Source of the DNA: Neisseria shayeganii 871 | Lineage (GTDB): Bacteria; Pseudomonadota; Gammaproteobacteria; Burkholderiales; Neisseriaceae | Direction: 5' to 3' | Length of the DNA stretch: 42,046 bases | Assembly: GCF_000226875.1 (NCBI RefSeq) | Contig: NZ_JH164926.1 | Span: 1,047,846 to 1,089,891, forward strand | In this document: positions 25,136 to 32,574 of the stretch, piece after piece | Layout of the letters: the number at the start of each line of letters is the position of its first letter | How positions within the stretch are numbered: the first letter of the stretch is position 1 | Program-made: the position numbers and the translations under genes | Notes under the pieces: model-generated | What the model was told of the DNA's origin: nothing | What the model saw: only the letters and a program-made list of their open reading frames with translations | Database searches by the model: none

Positions 25136-26428
25136 ATGACCCCGCTGTTTTGCCTCTACCGCCTGCTTACCCGCGCCTTCGGCCGGCCGCTGGCGCGCCA
25201 CCTGCTCCGAAAGCGCAGCCGCCGCTCGCCCGATTATCTGCTGCACCAAGGTGAGCGATTCGGTGAGCCGCCGGCCGATCCCTTGCAAAACGCCATCTGG
25301 ATTCACGCCGTTTCCGTGGGCGAAACCCGCGCCGCCCAGCCCTTAGTGGCCGAATTGCAGCGGCACTTTCCCGATGCCCCGCTGCTGCTCACCCAAATGA
25401 CCCCCACCGGCCGCGCCGCCGCCGAGCAGTTGTTTCCTCAGGCGCAGTGCCGCTATCTGCCCTACGACCATCCCGCATGGACGGCCGCCTTCCTCGCCCA
25501 ACACCGTCCGCGCTTCGGCATTTTGATGGAAACCGAAATCTGGCCGAACCTCATCCACGCCTGCCGCCAAACCGACCTGCCACTGTTTTTGGCCAACGCC
25601 CGTCTGTCGGAAAAATCCGCCCGCGGCTACCGGCGCTGGCCCGGCCTGTTCCGCCCCGCCATGCAGGGCTTTTGCCGCGTGCTGGCGCAAAGCGAAGCCG
25701 ATGCCCGCCGTTTGGCCGAGCTCGGCGCCGCCACACCCCTAGTGTGCGGCAACAGCAAATACGACCTCGCTCCGCCCGCAGCCATGCACGCTTTGGCCGC
25801 GCAATTCCGCCAGCGCATCGGCCCGCGGCCGGTGGTGGTGTGCGCCAGCACCCGCGAACACCAAGGCCAGGACGAAGCCGAGCTGCTGCTGCAACAATGG
25901 CGGGCCTATCGGGGCGACGCCCTGCTGGTGATCGTGCCGCGCCACCCCGAGCGTTTCCAAAACGCCTTCGACACCGCGCAAGCCTTGGGCCTGCGCGCCC
26001 AAAAACGCAGCGACGAAACCGCCGTGGCGGCAGACACCCAAGTCTGGATCGGCGACAGCATGGGCGAACTGTTCGCCTATTATCTGGCCGCCGATATGGC
26101 GTTTGTCGGCGGCAGCTTGGTGGATACCGGCTGCCAAAACATCATCGAGCCGATTGCCTGTGGCAAACCCGCCCTATTCGGCTACTCCACTTACAACTTT
26201 GCCGCCGCCTGCGCCGGCGCAGTGGCCGCCGGCGCCGCCCTTCAAGTCGCCACCCCGGCCGACTGGTATGCCGCCGTCTGCCGCTGGCTGGCCGATCCTG
26301 CCGAACGGCAACGCTATGCCGCCCAAGCCGCCGGTTTCATCCAAGCCCACCAAGGCGCCAGCCGCCGCATGGCCGAAGCCATCGCCGCCGCCCTGCCCGC
26401 CTGTGCCGCTAACCGTCAGGCTACCTGA
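25136..26428 (+). CDS. waaA: 3-deoxy-D-manno-octulosonic acid (Kdo) transferase WaaA
   Basis: A 430-residue inner-membrane glycosyltransferase that adds Kdo from CMP-Kdo to lipid A precursor, an essential early step of lipopolysaccharide synthesis. A hydrophobic N-terminal anchor (LFCLYRLLTRAFG) is followed by IHAVSVGE, whose E63 is the predicted catalytic base. The two GT-B Rossmann domains are visible (METEIWPNLIHACR; VCASTREHQGQDE; FVGGSLVDTGCQNIIEPIACGKPALFG). The start is the first ATG in the domain frame; the frame extends far upstream but overlaps the previous gene. The last codons NRQAT-stop are made by a DUS, whose TGA is the terminator codon. Confidence 0.95.
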   Translation: MTPLFCLYRLLTRAFGRPLARHLLRKRSRRSPDYLLHQGERFGEPPADPLQNAIWIHAVSVGETRAAQPLVAELQRHFPDAPLLLTQMTPTGRAAAEQLFPQAQCRYLPYDHPAWTAAFLAQHRPRFGILMETEIWPNLIHACRQTDLPLFLANARLSEKSARGYRRWPGLFRPAMQGFCRVLAQSEADARRLAELGAATPLVCGNSKYDLAPPAAMHALAAQFRQRIGPRPVVVCASTREHQGQDEAELLLQQWRAYRGDALLVIVPRHPERFQNAFDTAQALGLRAQKRSDETAVAADTQVWIGDSMGELFAYYLAADMAFVGGSLVDTGCQNIIEPIACGKPALFGYSTYNFAAACAGAVAAGAALQVATPADWYAAVCRWLADPAERQRYAAQAAGFIQAHQGASRRMAEAIAAALPACAANRQAT

Positions 26429-26429
26429 A
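26418..26429 (+). repeat. DUS forming the waaA stop codon
   Basis: Exact AGGCTACCTGAA; its TGA (26426-26428) is the in-frame stop of waaA. A reverse copy at 26482 could pair with it across 52 bases. Confidence 0.9.
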
Positions 26430-26481
26430 AAGGAAACCATATCCCCTCAAGCAGGCATTCCTGGCCGGGCAGCCTCTCCTG

Positions 26482-26493
26482 TTCAGGTAGCCT
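26482..26493 (-). repeat. DNA uptake sequence
   Basis: Exact TTCAGGTAGCCT between waaA and the acetyltransferase gene. Confidence 0.9.
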
Positions 26494-26573
26494 CCGACCA
26501 TCCGGCAGCTGGGTTTGCGCCGCCCTTGCCGATTCAGTAAAATCAAGGCCTTTCCCCACTCCGCCCCGCCGCC

Positions 26574-27068
26574 ATGAGCCTGATTACCCTTCTGCGCCCC
26601 GCCCAAGCGCAAGATTGCGAACACATCTACAACGCACACCAATACGCCGTGCGCTACACCTGCGCCCGCGCCTATGACGACACGGTGCTGCAGGCCTGGC
26701 TGCAACTGCTCTCCCCCGACAGCTACCTCGACACCCTGCACGACCAATGGAAAACCCTGTGGGTGATCGAATACAAAGGCCATATCCAGGGCTTTTTCCA
26801 GCTCAACCTGCAAGAAGCCCAGCTCGACGCCCTGTATGTGCACCCCTTCGTGCACAACCAAGGTTTGGGCACCGCCTTGCTCGGCCGCGCCGAATCGCTG
26901 GCCCACGAAGCCGGCTTGGGCATGCTCAAGCTCTACGCCTCGCTCAATTCCGAGCCCTTTTATCTGCTCAACGGCTACAGCGTATTGGGCGAAGCCGTGC
27001 TGCCGCTCAACCCCGAAGTCGGCATCGAATGCCGCCTGATGCGTAAATTCCTGGCCGACTGTTTATAA
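26574..27068 (+). CDS. GNAT family N-acetyltransferase
   Basis: A 164-residue cytosolic enzyme expected to use acetyl-CoA. The GNAT core is clear: beta strand QLDALYVHPFVHN, then the pyrophosphate loop N-Q-G-L-G-T at about 95-100 followed by ALLGRAESLA, and the late motif LYASLNSEPFYLLNGYSVLGE. The substrate cannot be deduced; this type often modifies small amines or protein N-termini. The ribosome site is weak. It stands alone between waaA and a lectin-like lipoprotein gene. Confidence 0.88.
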   Translation: MSLITLLRPAQAQDCEHIYNAHQYAVRYTCARAYDDTVLQAWLQLLSPDSYLDTLHDQWKTLWVIEYKGHIQGFFQLNLQEAQLDALYVHPFVHNQGLGTALLGRAESLAHEAGLGMLKLYASLNSEPFYLLNGYSVLGEAVLPLNPEVGIECRLMRKFLADCL

Positions 27069-27094
27069 ACCCGGCGCTGCGCCGGCATCCCGTT

Positions 27095-27106
27095 TTCAGG
27101 TAGCCT
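27095..27106 (-). repeat. DNA uptake sequence just upstream of the lectin lipoprotein gene
   Basis: Exact TTCAGGTAGCCT ending three bases before the ATG at 27110. Its AGGTAG is the only Shine-Dalgarno-like stretch near that start. Confidence 0.9.
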
Positions 27107-27109
27107 GCC

Positions 27110-27697
27110 ATGAACCTCCGCCCCTCCTTCCCCGCCGCCTGCTTACTGCTGCTCACTGCCGGTTGTACCTATCTCGACACCCCGGACGGACGCTATCTCA
27201 ACCTCAATCTGCCGGTGGAATCGCGCCACACCGTACACAAAACCGTCCACATCCACGCCCCGCCCGGCACCACCGTCATCTACGGCGAGCGCGGCCTCTA
27301 TCCCGATGCCGCCTATCCGCACACCCTCCCCAGCCATACCACCCTGCGCAGCGCCGCCGACGGCGGCTGCCTCGATGCCGCCCATCCGGGCTACCTGAAC
27401 ACAGCGCCCTGCCACGGCCGCCACAGTCAACGCTTTACCTTCGACGGCTTTCTCCTGCGCAGCGCCGCCGGCCTGTGCGTGGATACCGAACACAGCCTGC
27501 TGCAAGCCGGCATCCGCGCCGTTACCTCACCCTGCCGCCACAGCCCGAGCCAACAATGGCACAGCGACGGCCACAGCATCCGCAGCCGCGCCTCACCACT
27601 CTGCCTCGACAACCTCCAGCCCGGCGGCCCGCTGGTCTTATCGCCCTGCAACGGCAGCCACAGCCAACGATTTGTCTTCGGCCGCCACCCGTATTAA
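27110..27697 (+). CDS. Lipoprotein with ricin-type beta-trefoil (lectin-like) domain
   Basis: A 195-residue protein. The signal peptide ends in the lipobox LTAGC (C19), so it should be lipid-anchored in the outer membrane. From about residue 85 to the end are three repeats of one plan: CLDAA...APCHGRHSQRFTF, LCVDTE...SPCRHSPSQQWHSDG and LCLDNLQPGGPLVLSPCNGSHSQRFVF. Each has a Cys pair and a Q-x-[WF]-like element, the signature of ricin B-type beta-trefoils, which commonly bind galactose or GalNAc. Between anchor and lectin lies a 60-residue beta-rich stretch. Eikenella corrodens is known for a GalNAc-inhibitable adhesin; linking that activity to this gene is only a hypothesis. The domain call is fairly firm by repeat pattern. 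Confidence 0.78.
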   Translation: MNLRPSFPAACLLLLTAGCTYLDTPDGRYLNLNLPVESRHTVHKTVHIHAPPGTTVIYGERGLYPDAAYPHTLPSHTTLRSAADGGCLDAAHPGYLNTAPCHGRHSQRFTFDGFLLRSAAGLCVDTEHSLLQAGIRAVTSPCRHSPSQQWHSDGHSIRSRASPLCLDNLQPGGPLVLSPCNGSHSQRFVFGRHPY

Positions 27698-27868
27698 CAA
27701 TCTTTGCCCCAGCCGCAGGCAACAGAAACGCCCTATCCGCGGCAGTTTGCGCCGCCCTCCCCTTATCCGCCCCCTGTCCGGCCGCCGCCGTCCGGCCACA
27801 GATGCTTTGTAAATCGTTGCAAAATATGTTTAAATCCGCTTCCTAGCGGCCTGTTTCCGGATGCCGAC

Positions 27869-28510
27869 ATGAAAACCCGACTGTTTGTTTCCCTGCTCGC
27901 CTTATCCGCAGCCAGCTACGGCAAAGAGTTTGTCGTGGCCGATCTGCCGCACGGTTGGCGGGCCGAAATAAGCGTTGAAAACTGCACCGCAACAGCCTGC
28001 AACGGCCCAGCCGTCATCCGCTTAAGCGGCAACGGTTTCCGGCAGCAGTTCGAGTCTGCGGATGCCGGCTTTGCCCCGCCGGCAGACGGCAGCCGCCTGC
28101 CCTATCTGCACAGCCCGCTGGCCATCGGCGATTTCAATTTCGACGGCCTTGCCGACGTGGCGGTGCAAAACGGCAATAAGGGGCTCTACCTCAGCCCCGG
28201 CTACGACGTGTATCTGCAAAACACCGCCAAGCGCTTTTTGTTCAGCCAAGACTTCAGCGATTTAACCCTGCTCGGCATGGGGCTGTTCCAAACCGATGCC
28301 GCGCGCAAAGTGCTGACCACCACCGCCCGCGTCGGCTGCTGCGTGCATCTGCAGGAAGAATGGGCGGTTCTGCCCGACGGCAAACTGCACAATATCCGCC
28401 GCACCACGCACGACACCACCACGCCGGGCCAACTTGAGATCACCGAAGAAATATGGGAAAACGGCCGCTGGCAAACCCGCACCCTACAAAAACCACAACA
28501 AAATAAGTAA
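27869..28510 (+). CDS. Exported XAC2610-like protein, first of a tandem pair
   Basis: A 213-residue exported product with a short signal peptide (MKTRLFVSLLALSAASYG). The mature part is beta-rich with a calcium-loop-like motif IGDFNFDGLADVAVQNGN (D88 onward; D-x-N-x-D-G as in FG-GAP/VCBS or EF-like loops), then YDVYLQNTAKRFLFSQDFSDL and the VGCC motif (C157-C158) before EEWAV. This ordered set recalls XAC2610 of Xanthomonas, a periplasmic calcium-binding protein that neutralises a secreted cell-wall hydrolase. The similarity is from memory. The next gene is a clear paralog 41 bases downstream. No effector gene is adjacent. The start at 27869 is the Met immediately before the signal peptide. 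Confidence 0.7.
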   Translation: MKTRLFVSLLALSAASYGKEFVVADLPHGWRAEISVENCTATACNGPAVIRLSGNGFRQQFESADAGFAPPADGSRLPYLHSPLAIGDFNFDGLADVAVQNGNKGLYLSPGYDVYLQNTAKRFLFSQDFSDLTLLGMGLFQTDAARKVLTTTARVGCCVHLQEEWAVLPDGKLHNIRRTTHDTTTPGQLEITEEIWENGRWQTRTLQKPQQNK

Positions 28511-28551
28511 CACACTTACTTTTCCAGTCTGCAAACTTGTGTGAAACCGCC

Positions 28552-29205
28552 ATGAAAACACTGATCCTGATCGCCTCTTTTTTCCTCACCCTCCAAGCCT
28601 ACGGCCGCAGTTTCGAGCTCTCCGGCCTGCCTACCGGCTGGAAGGCCAGTGTCACCATCGACCGCTGCGACCAAAGAGTCTGCAGAGGCAACGGCCACAT
28701 CATTCTGCATAAAGACGGCTTCCGCCAACGCATCGACTCCAAACACCTGCTGCTCAATACCGACAACCTGCCGGCGGCCGGTACCGTCCTGAGCGCTGAA
28801 AACAGCCAATCGCTGCTGGTGATGAAAGATTTCAACTTCGACGGCCAAATCGATGCCGCCGTGCGCAACGGCAACAACAGCCTCAACCGCAGCGCCAGCT
28901 ACGACATCTACACCCAGCGGCCGGGCGGCCATTTCACTTTCGACGAAGACCTCAGCGAACTGGCGCTGTACGGCGTGGGCCTGTTTGAAGTGGACACCCG
29001 CCGCCAGATTTTGATCACCACCGCCCAAACCGGTTGCTGCTTCCGCACCTTCGAAGAATGGAAAATCTTCCCCGACGAAGGCTGGCAAGAAGTCGGCCGC
29101 AGCACGTGGGACGGCTTCCGCTCCGAAGACACCATCCTGGTTACCGAAGAAAAACTGGTCAAAGGCCGTTGGGAAGACAGCTCCCGCTACGTGCGCAAAC
29201 CCTGA
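28552..29205 (+). CDS. Exported XAC2610-like protein, second of a tandem pair
   Basis: A 217-residue exported paralog of the preceding gene. It has a signal peptide (MKTLILIASFFLTLQAYG), then FELSGLPTGWKASVTIDRC parallel to FVVADLPHGWRAEISVENC in the neighbour, DFNFDGQIDAAVRNGN (D93 onward), YDIYTQRPGGHFTFDEDLSEL, and TGCC (C162-C163) before FEEWKIFPDEG. Both copies keep the acidic loop and the paired cysteines, so both are probably functional, but they differ enough to have separate targets. An ATG five codons upstream is not in frame with a signal peptide start, so 28552 is used. No T-run terminator follows; a decayed repeat does. Confidence 0.7.
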   Translation: MKTLILIASFFLTLQAYGRSFELSGLPTGWKASVTIDRCDQRVCRGNGHIILHKDGFRQRIDSKHLLLNTDNLPAAGTVLSAENSQSLLVMKDFNFDGQIDAAVRNGNNSLNRSASYDIYTQRPGGHFTFDEDLSELALYGVGLFEVDTRRQILITTAQTGCCFRTFEEWKIFPDEGWQEVGRSTWDGFRSEDTILVTEEKLVKGRWEDSSRYVRKP

Positions 29206-29226
29206 TCATTAAAACAAACAGAACCT

Positions 29227-29286
29227 GAAACCTTTGCCAAACGCTTCCATACAAATGCCGTTCAAGGCGCGGCGGCAAAGGCTTCA
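29227..29286 (+). mobile_element. Strongly degenerate MITE remnant (copy 8)
   Basis: GAAACCTTTGCCAAA at the left, GCCGTTCAAGGCGCGGCGGCAAAGGC at the right; the middle is lost. The adjoining AGGCTAGCTGAA is a DUS with one mismatch. Tentative. Confidence 0.45.
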
Positions 29287-29324
29287 GGCTAGCTGAAACA
29301 CCTATTCACCTCACCACACACATC

Positions 29325-30281
29325 ATGATCCGAGACATCTATCTGGCCGGCGGCTGCTTTTGGGGCGTGGAAGCCTATTTCCGCCGCATCGAAGGCATCG
29401 TATCCGCCGTTTCCGGCTATGCCAACGGCCGCACCGAACACCCCAGCTACGAGCAGGTATGCCGCGAAAACAGCGGCCACGCCGAAACCGTCCGCCTGCA
29501 ATACGACGACTCGCGGCTGCCCCTGCCCCACCTGCTCGCCCACTACTTCCGCCTGATCGACCCCACCAGCCTCAACCGCCAAGGCAACGACGTCGGCGAA
29601 CAATACCGCACTGGCATCTACTACACCGACGAGGCCGACCGCCCCGTTGCCGAAGCCGCCCTGCAACGGCTGCAACGACACTACCGCCGGCCTTTACAGG
29701 TAGCCTTGGAGCCGCTGCGCCAATTTTTCCCCGCCGAAGACCACCATCAGGACTATCTGGGCAAACATCCGCACGGCTATTGCCACATCAATCTCGCCGC
29801 CGCCAGCGTTCCCTTAAGTGCGGCAGAAAAACAGCCCGAGCTGCTCGACAGCCTGAGCCCCCTGTCTTTCGAAGTCACCCAAAACAGCGCCACCGAACGG
29901 CCGTTTTCCCATCCTTACGAACGCGAATTTTCACCCGGCGTGTATGTGGACATCGTGGACGGCACCCCGTTGTTTCTTTCCACCGACAAATTCGATGCCG
30001 GCTGCGGTTGGCCCAGCTTCAGCCGCCCCATCGGCGAGAACGCGCTGGACGAACTGCCCGACCACTCCCACGGCATGCAGCGCATCGAAGTGCGCAGCCG
30101 AGAAGCCGGCTCCCACCTCGGCCACGTTTTCCCCGACGGCCCGGCCGAACAAGGCGGCCTGCGCTACTGCATCAACGGCGCCAGCCTGCGCTTCATCCCG
30201 CTTGCCGACTTGGAAGCAGCAGGCTTGGGCTACCTGAAAGCCTGTTTTGACGTCGGCGGCGGCCCAAACGCCTCCGACTAA
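29325..30281 (+). CDS. msrAB: Bifunctional peptide methionine sulfoxide reductase MsrA/MsrB
   Basis: A 318-residue fusion that repairs oxidised methionine in both stereoforms. The MsrA half (about 1-165) has GGCFWG with nucleophile C11 and the DHHQDYLGKHPHGYCHIN tail. The MsrB half (about 175-310) has GCGWPSFSRPI, SHLGHVFPDGP and RYCINGASLRF with catalytic C282. The MsrB zinc CxxC pairs are absent, as in non-zinc forms. There is no signal peptide and no N-terminal thioredoxin-like domain, so unlike the three-domain PilB/MsrAB of pathogenic Neisseria it should be a cytosolic enzyme using ordinary thioredoxin. The ribosome site is weak. In-frame DUS-like words give LQVALE and LGYLKA. Confidence 0.94.
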   Translation: MIRDIYLAGGCFWGVEAYFRRIEGIVSAVSGYANGRTEHPSYEQVCRENSGHAETVRLQYDDSRLPLPHLLAHYFRLIDPTSLNRQGNDVGEQYRTGIYYTDEADRPVAEAALQRLQRHYRRPLQVALEPLRQFFPAEDHHQDYLGKHPHGYCHINLAAASVPLSAAEKQPELLDSLSPLSFEVTQNSATERPFSHPYEREFSPGVYVDIVDGTPLFLSTDKFDAGCGWPSFSRPIGENALDELPDHSHGMQRIEVRSREAGSHLGHVFPDGPAEQGGLRYCINGASLRFIPLADLEAAGLGYLKACFDVGGGPNASD

Positions 30282-30390
30282 ATAACCACCCTCCAGCCGG
30301 GGCGCCGTCCGCCGCCCCGTTTCCCATGCTGCCTTCCTGCCCGCGCCCTGCTTGACCAGCCGGCTTCCCCTACCCGCCGTTTTCCGTTCC

Positions 30391-31593
30391 ATGACACCCA
30401 CACAAACACTGTCCGACCGCCGCATGGCCCTGCTGCTGGCCGCCATGAGCGCCATCATGCCGTTTTCCATCGATGCCTACCTGCCGGCGGTAACCGAAAT
30501 GGCCGCCACCCTATCGGTGGGCGAAGCCGATATCCAAACCAATTTAAGCCTGTTTCTGGTCGGGCAATCCTTGGGCGTGCTGATCGGTGGCGCTTGGTCG
30601 GACTGGTCCGGCCGGCGGACGGTGGCGCTCAGCGGCCTCTTGCTGTATTGCCTCGCTTCCTTGGGTTTGGCATTGTTGGGCAGCTTGGAACAATTCCTGC
30701 TGTTGCGGCTGGCGCAAGCCTTCGGCGCCGGCATGGTGGCGGTGATCAGCGGCGCGGTGGTGCGCGACCTGTATGAAGGACGGCAGGCGGCGCAAATGTT
30801 TGCCCTGATCGGCGTGATCATGATGGCCGCGCCGCTGTTGGCGCCGATTATCGGCTGGCTGATGCTGCAAATCGGCGGCTGGCGGGCGGTATTCGTTTTT
30901 CTGTTGCTGTATGCCGCTTCGGTGTGGTGGCTGCAATGGCGCTTCCTGCCTGCCGTCAAGCCGGCCTCGCCGCCGGCCGGCTCACCAACCGCCGTCATCG
31001 CCGGACGCTACCGCCGCGTGTTCGGCACCCCCGAAGCCTTGGGCTTTCTGTTTTTCCAAGCGTTCAGCTTTTCCTCCATGTTTGCGTTTCTCACCGAGTC
31101 GCCCTATGTGTATATGACGCTCTACGGCATGGGAAAAGGCATTTATGCGCTGGTTTTCGCCCTCAACATCATCACCATGACCGCCTTCAACCGCCTGACT
31201 GCCTTGCGTCTGCGCCGCGGCAGCGAGCCGGCGCGGATTTTGCTCATCGGCATCGGGGTGCAGTTTGCGGCCAACACCGCCTTGGTGGTGCTCACCCAAT
31301 TGTCTGCCCTGCCTCCGGTGGCGCTTTTTGTGGGCTTGGTGATGTTATCGGTAGGTTCGCAAGGCTTGGTAACCGCCAATACTCAGGCCTGCTTTATGCA
31401 GCACTTCCAACAGGAAGGCGGCAGCGCCAACGGCGTCCTGCTTTCCAGCCAAGCCCTCATCGCCGCCAGCGCGGGCTTCATCACCACCCGCCTGCACGAC
31501 GGCAGCGCCGAGACCATGCCGCTGATGATGTTATCGGCCACCTTATGCGGCATGGTGTTGTTGTTCGGCTTCTCCAAACAGGCTTTCAGGTAG
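30391..31593 (+). CDS. Bcr/CflA family multidrug efflux MFS transporter
   Basis: A 400-residue inner-membrane protein with 12 predicted helices. The loop 2-3 signature is GAWSDWSGRRTVALSG, and the first helix MPFSIDAYLPAVTEMA with QTNLSLFLVGQSLG is typical of the Bcr/CflA drug:proton antiporters (E. coli Bcr, about 396 residues). Substrate unknown; family members export bicyclomycin, chloramphenicol, sulfonamides or cysteine. The ATG at 30391 gives the usual length; a TTG 13 codons earlier is possible. The stop TAG is part of a DUS (TTCAGGTAGCCT at 31585-31596). Confidence 0.9.
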   Translation: MTPTQTLSDRRMALLLAAMSAIMPFSIDAYLPAVTEMAATLSVGEADIQTNLSLFLVGQSLGVLIGGAWSDWSGRRTVALSGLLLYCLASLGLALLGSLEQFLLLRLAQAFGAGMVAVISGAVVRDLYEGRQAAQMFALIGVIMMAAPLLAPIIGWLMLQIGGWRAVFVFLLLYAASVWWLQWRFLPAVKPASPPAGSPTAVIAGRYRRVFGTPEALGFLFFQAFSFSSMFAFLTESPYVYMTLYGMGKGIYALVFALNIITMTAFNRLTALRLRRGSEPARILLIGIGVQFAANTALVVLTQLSALPPVALFVGLVMLSVGSQGLVTANTQACFMQHFQQEGGSANGVLLSSQALIAASAGFITTRLHDGSAETMPLMMLSATLCGMVLLFGFSKQAFR

Positions 31594-31596
31594 CCT
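31585..31596 (-). repeat. DUS forming the MFS gene stop codon
   Basis: Exact TTCAGGTAGCCT; its TAG (31591-31593) is the in-frame stop of the transporter gene. Confidence 0.9.
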
Positions 31597-31616
31597 GAGG
31601 CCATGCTGACAAAGCG

Positions 31617-31752
31617 GAGACCTTCACCGCCTTGCGATGATGCAGCTTAAAGATGGCCGCGCAGCGAGCGCAGACATATCACACGATAGGCAAGCGAACG
31701 AGCAGCGCACAACGCAGAAATGCGCCGCAGATGGGGGTTTTGCAAAGGTCTC
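31617..31752 (+). mobile_element. MITE-like repeat, left half decayed (copy 9)
   Basis: 136 bases. The right half from CGCAGCGAGCGCAGACATATCAC to TTTTGCAAAGGTCTC is well preserved; the left half is scrambled. It lies between the MFS gene and hemD, about 50 bases before hemD. Confidence 0.8.
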
Positions 31753-31803
31753 AGCTTGCCAAGGTCTCTCGGGCTACCTGAAAACTTTTTATCACCCTTC
31801 TCC

Positions 31804-32574
31804 ATGCCTGCCTTATTGATTGTCCGCCCCGAAAACCGCCTGCGCGAAGATGCCGCGGTCTGTCTGGCCGCCGGCTGGCAGCCGCTGCCGCTGCCGCTGA
31901 TCCGCATCGAAGCCGATGCCGTCGCACTGACTGCTTTACCGGCACGCATCGCCGATGCCGACGCCGTGTTCTGGGTCAGCCCCACCGCCGTAGAAACCGC
32001 CGCCGGCGCCCTGCCCGCACCCGGCCGCGCACTCCACGTAGCGGTCGGCGCCGGCACCGCCGCCGCTTTGAACCGCGCCGGCCTCAGCGGCATTGCCGCC
32101 CCGCCGCAAGGCAATGACAGCGAAGCCGTGCTCGCCCTGCCCCTGTGGCGACAGCTGCCGCCACAGGCCAAGATCCTGCTGGTGCGCGGCAGCGGCGGAC
32201 GCGACTGGTTGCGCCAACAACTCACCGCCCGGGGTTTTCAGGTAGCCTGTGCCGACATCTACCGCCGTCTGCCCGCTGCTCCGCCGTGGCCGTTTTCTGC
32301 CGACAATCCGCCCGATGCGGCGTGGGTCACCTCGGCCGAACTGGTCGGCCTGCTGTTCGGCCAAGCCCCGCCGAATCTCGCCCAGGCGTTGAAAACCTTG
32401 TTATACTTCACCCATCATCCGCGCATCGCAGCCGCGCTGCGCCAACACGGCGCACAGCGCATACAATTATTGGCCTCTCCCTCGGAACTCAGCGCCGCCT
32501 TGGCCGCTCTTTCCGAACAACAAATGGAAGCCCCCGCCTGCGCCCGTCAGAATATTGAGAAAGGAACCGCATGA
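31804..32574 (+). CDS. hemD: Uroporphyrinogen-III synthase HemD
   Basis: A 256-residue enzyme closing and rearranging hydroxymethylbilane to uroporphyrinogen III in haem synthesis. Sequence conservation in HemD is low, but LLIVRPENRL at the N-terminus, ADAVFWVSPTAVETAAGAL, VAVGAGTAAALNRAGLSG, KILLVRGSGGRDWLRQQL and WVTSAELVGLLF follow the two-lobe pattern of the family, and the following hemX-hemY genes support the call. The start is the Met directly before LLIVRP; the frame reaches back into the MITE. Its stop overlaps the hemX start (ATGA). A DUS inside the gene gives FQVACA. Confidence 0.9.
   Translation: MPALLIVRPENRLREDAAVCLAAGWQPLPLPLIRIEADAVALTALPARIADADAVFWVSPTAVETAAGALPAPGRALHVAVGAGTAAALNRAGLSGIAAPPQGNDSEAVLALPLWRQLPPQAKILLVRGSGGRDWLRQQLTARGFQVACADIYRRLPAAPPWPFSADNPPDAAWVTSAELVGLLFGQAPPNLAQALKTLLYFTHHPRIAAALRQHGAQRIQLLASPSELSAALAALSEQQMEAPACARQNIEKGTA
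32237..32248 (-). repeat. Intragenic DUS in hemD
   Basis: Exact TTCAGGTAGCCT, read as FQVAC in HemD. Confidence 0.9.
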
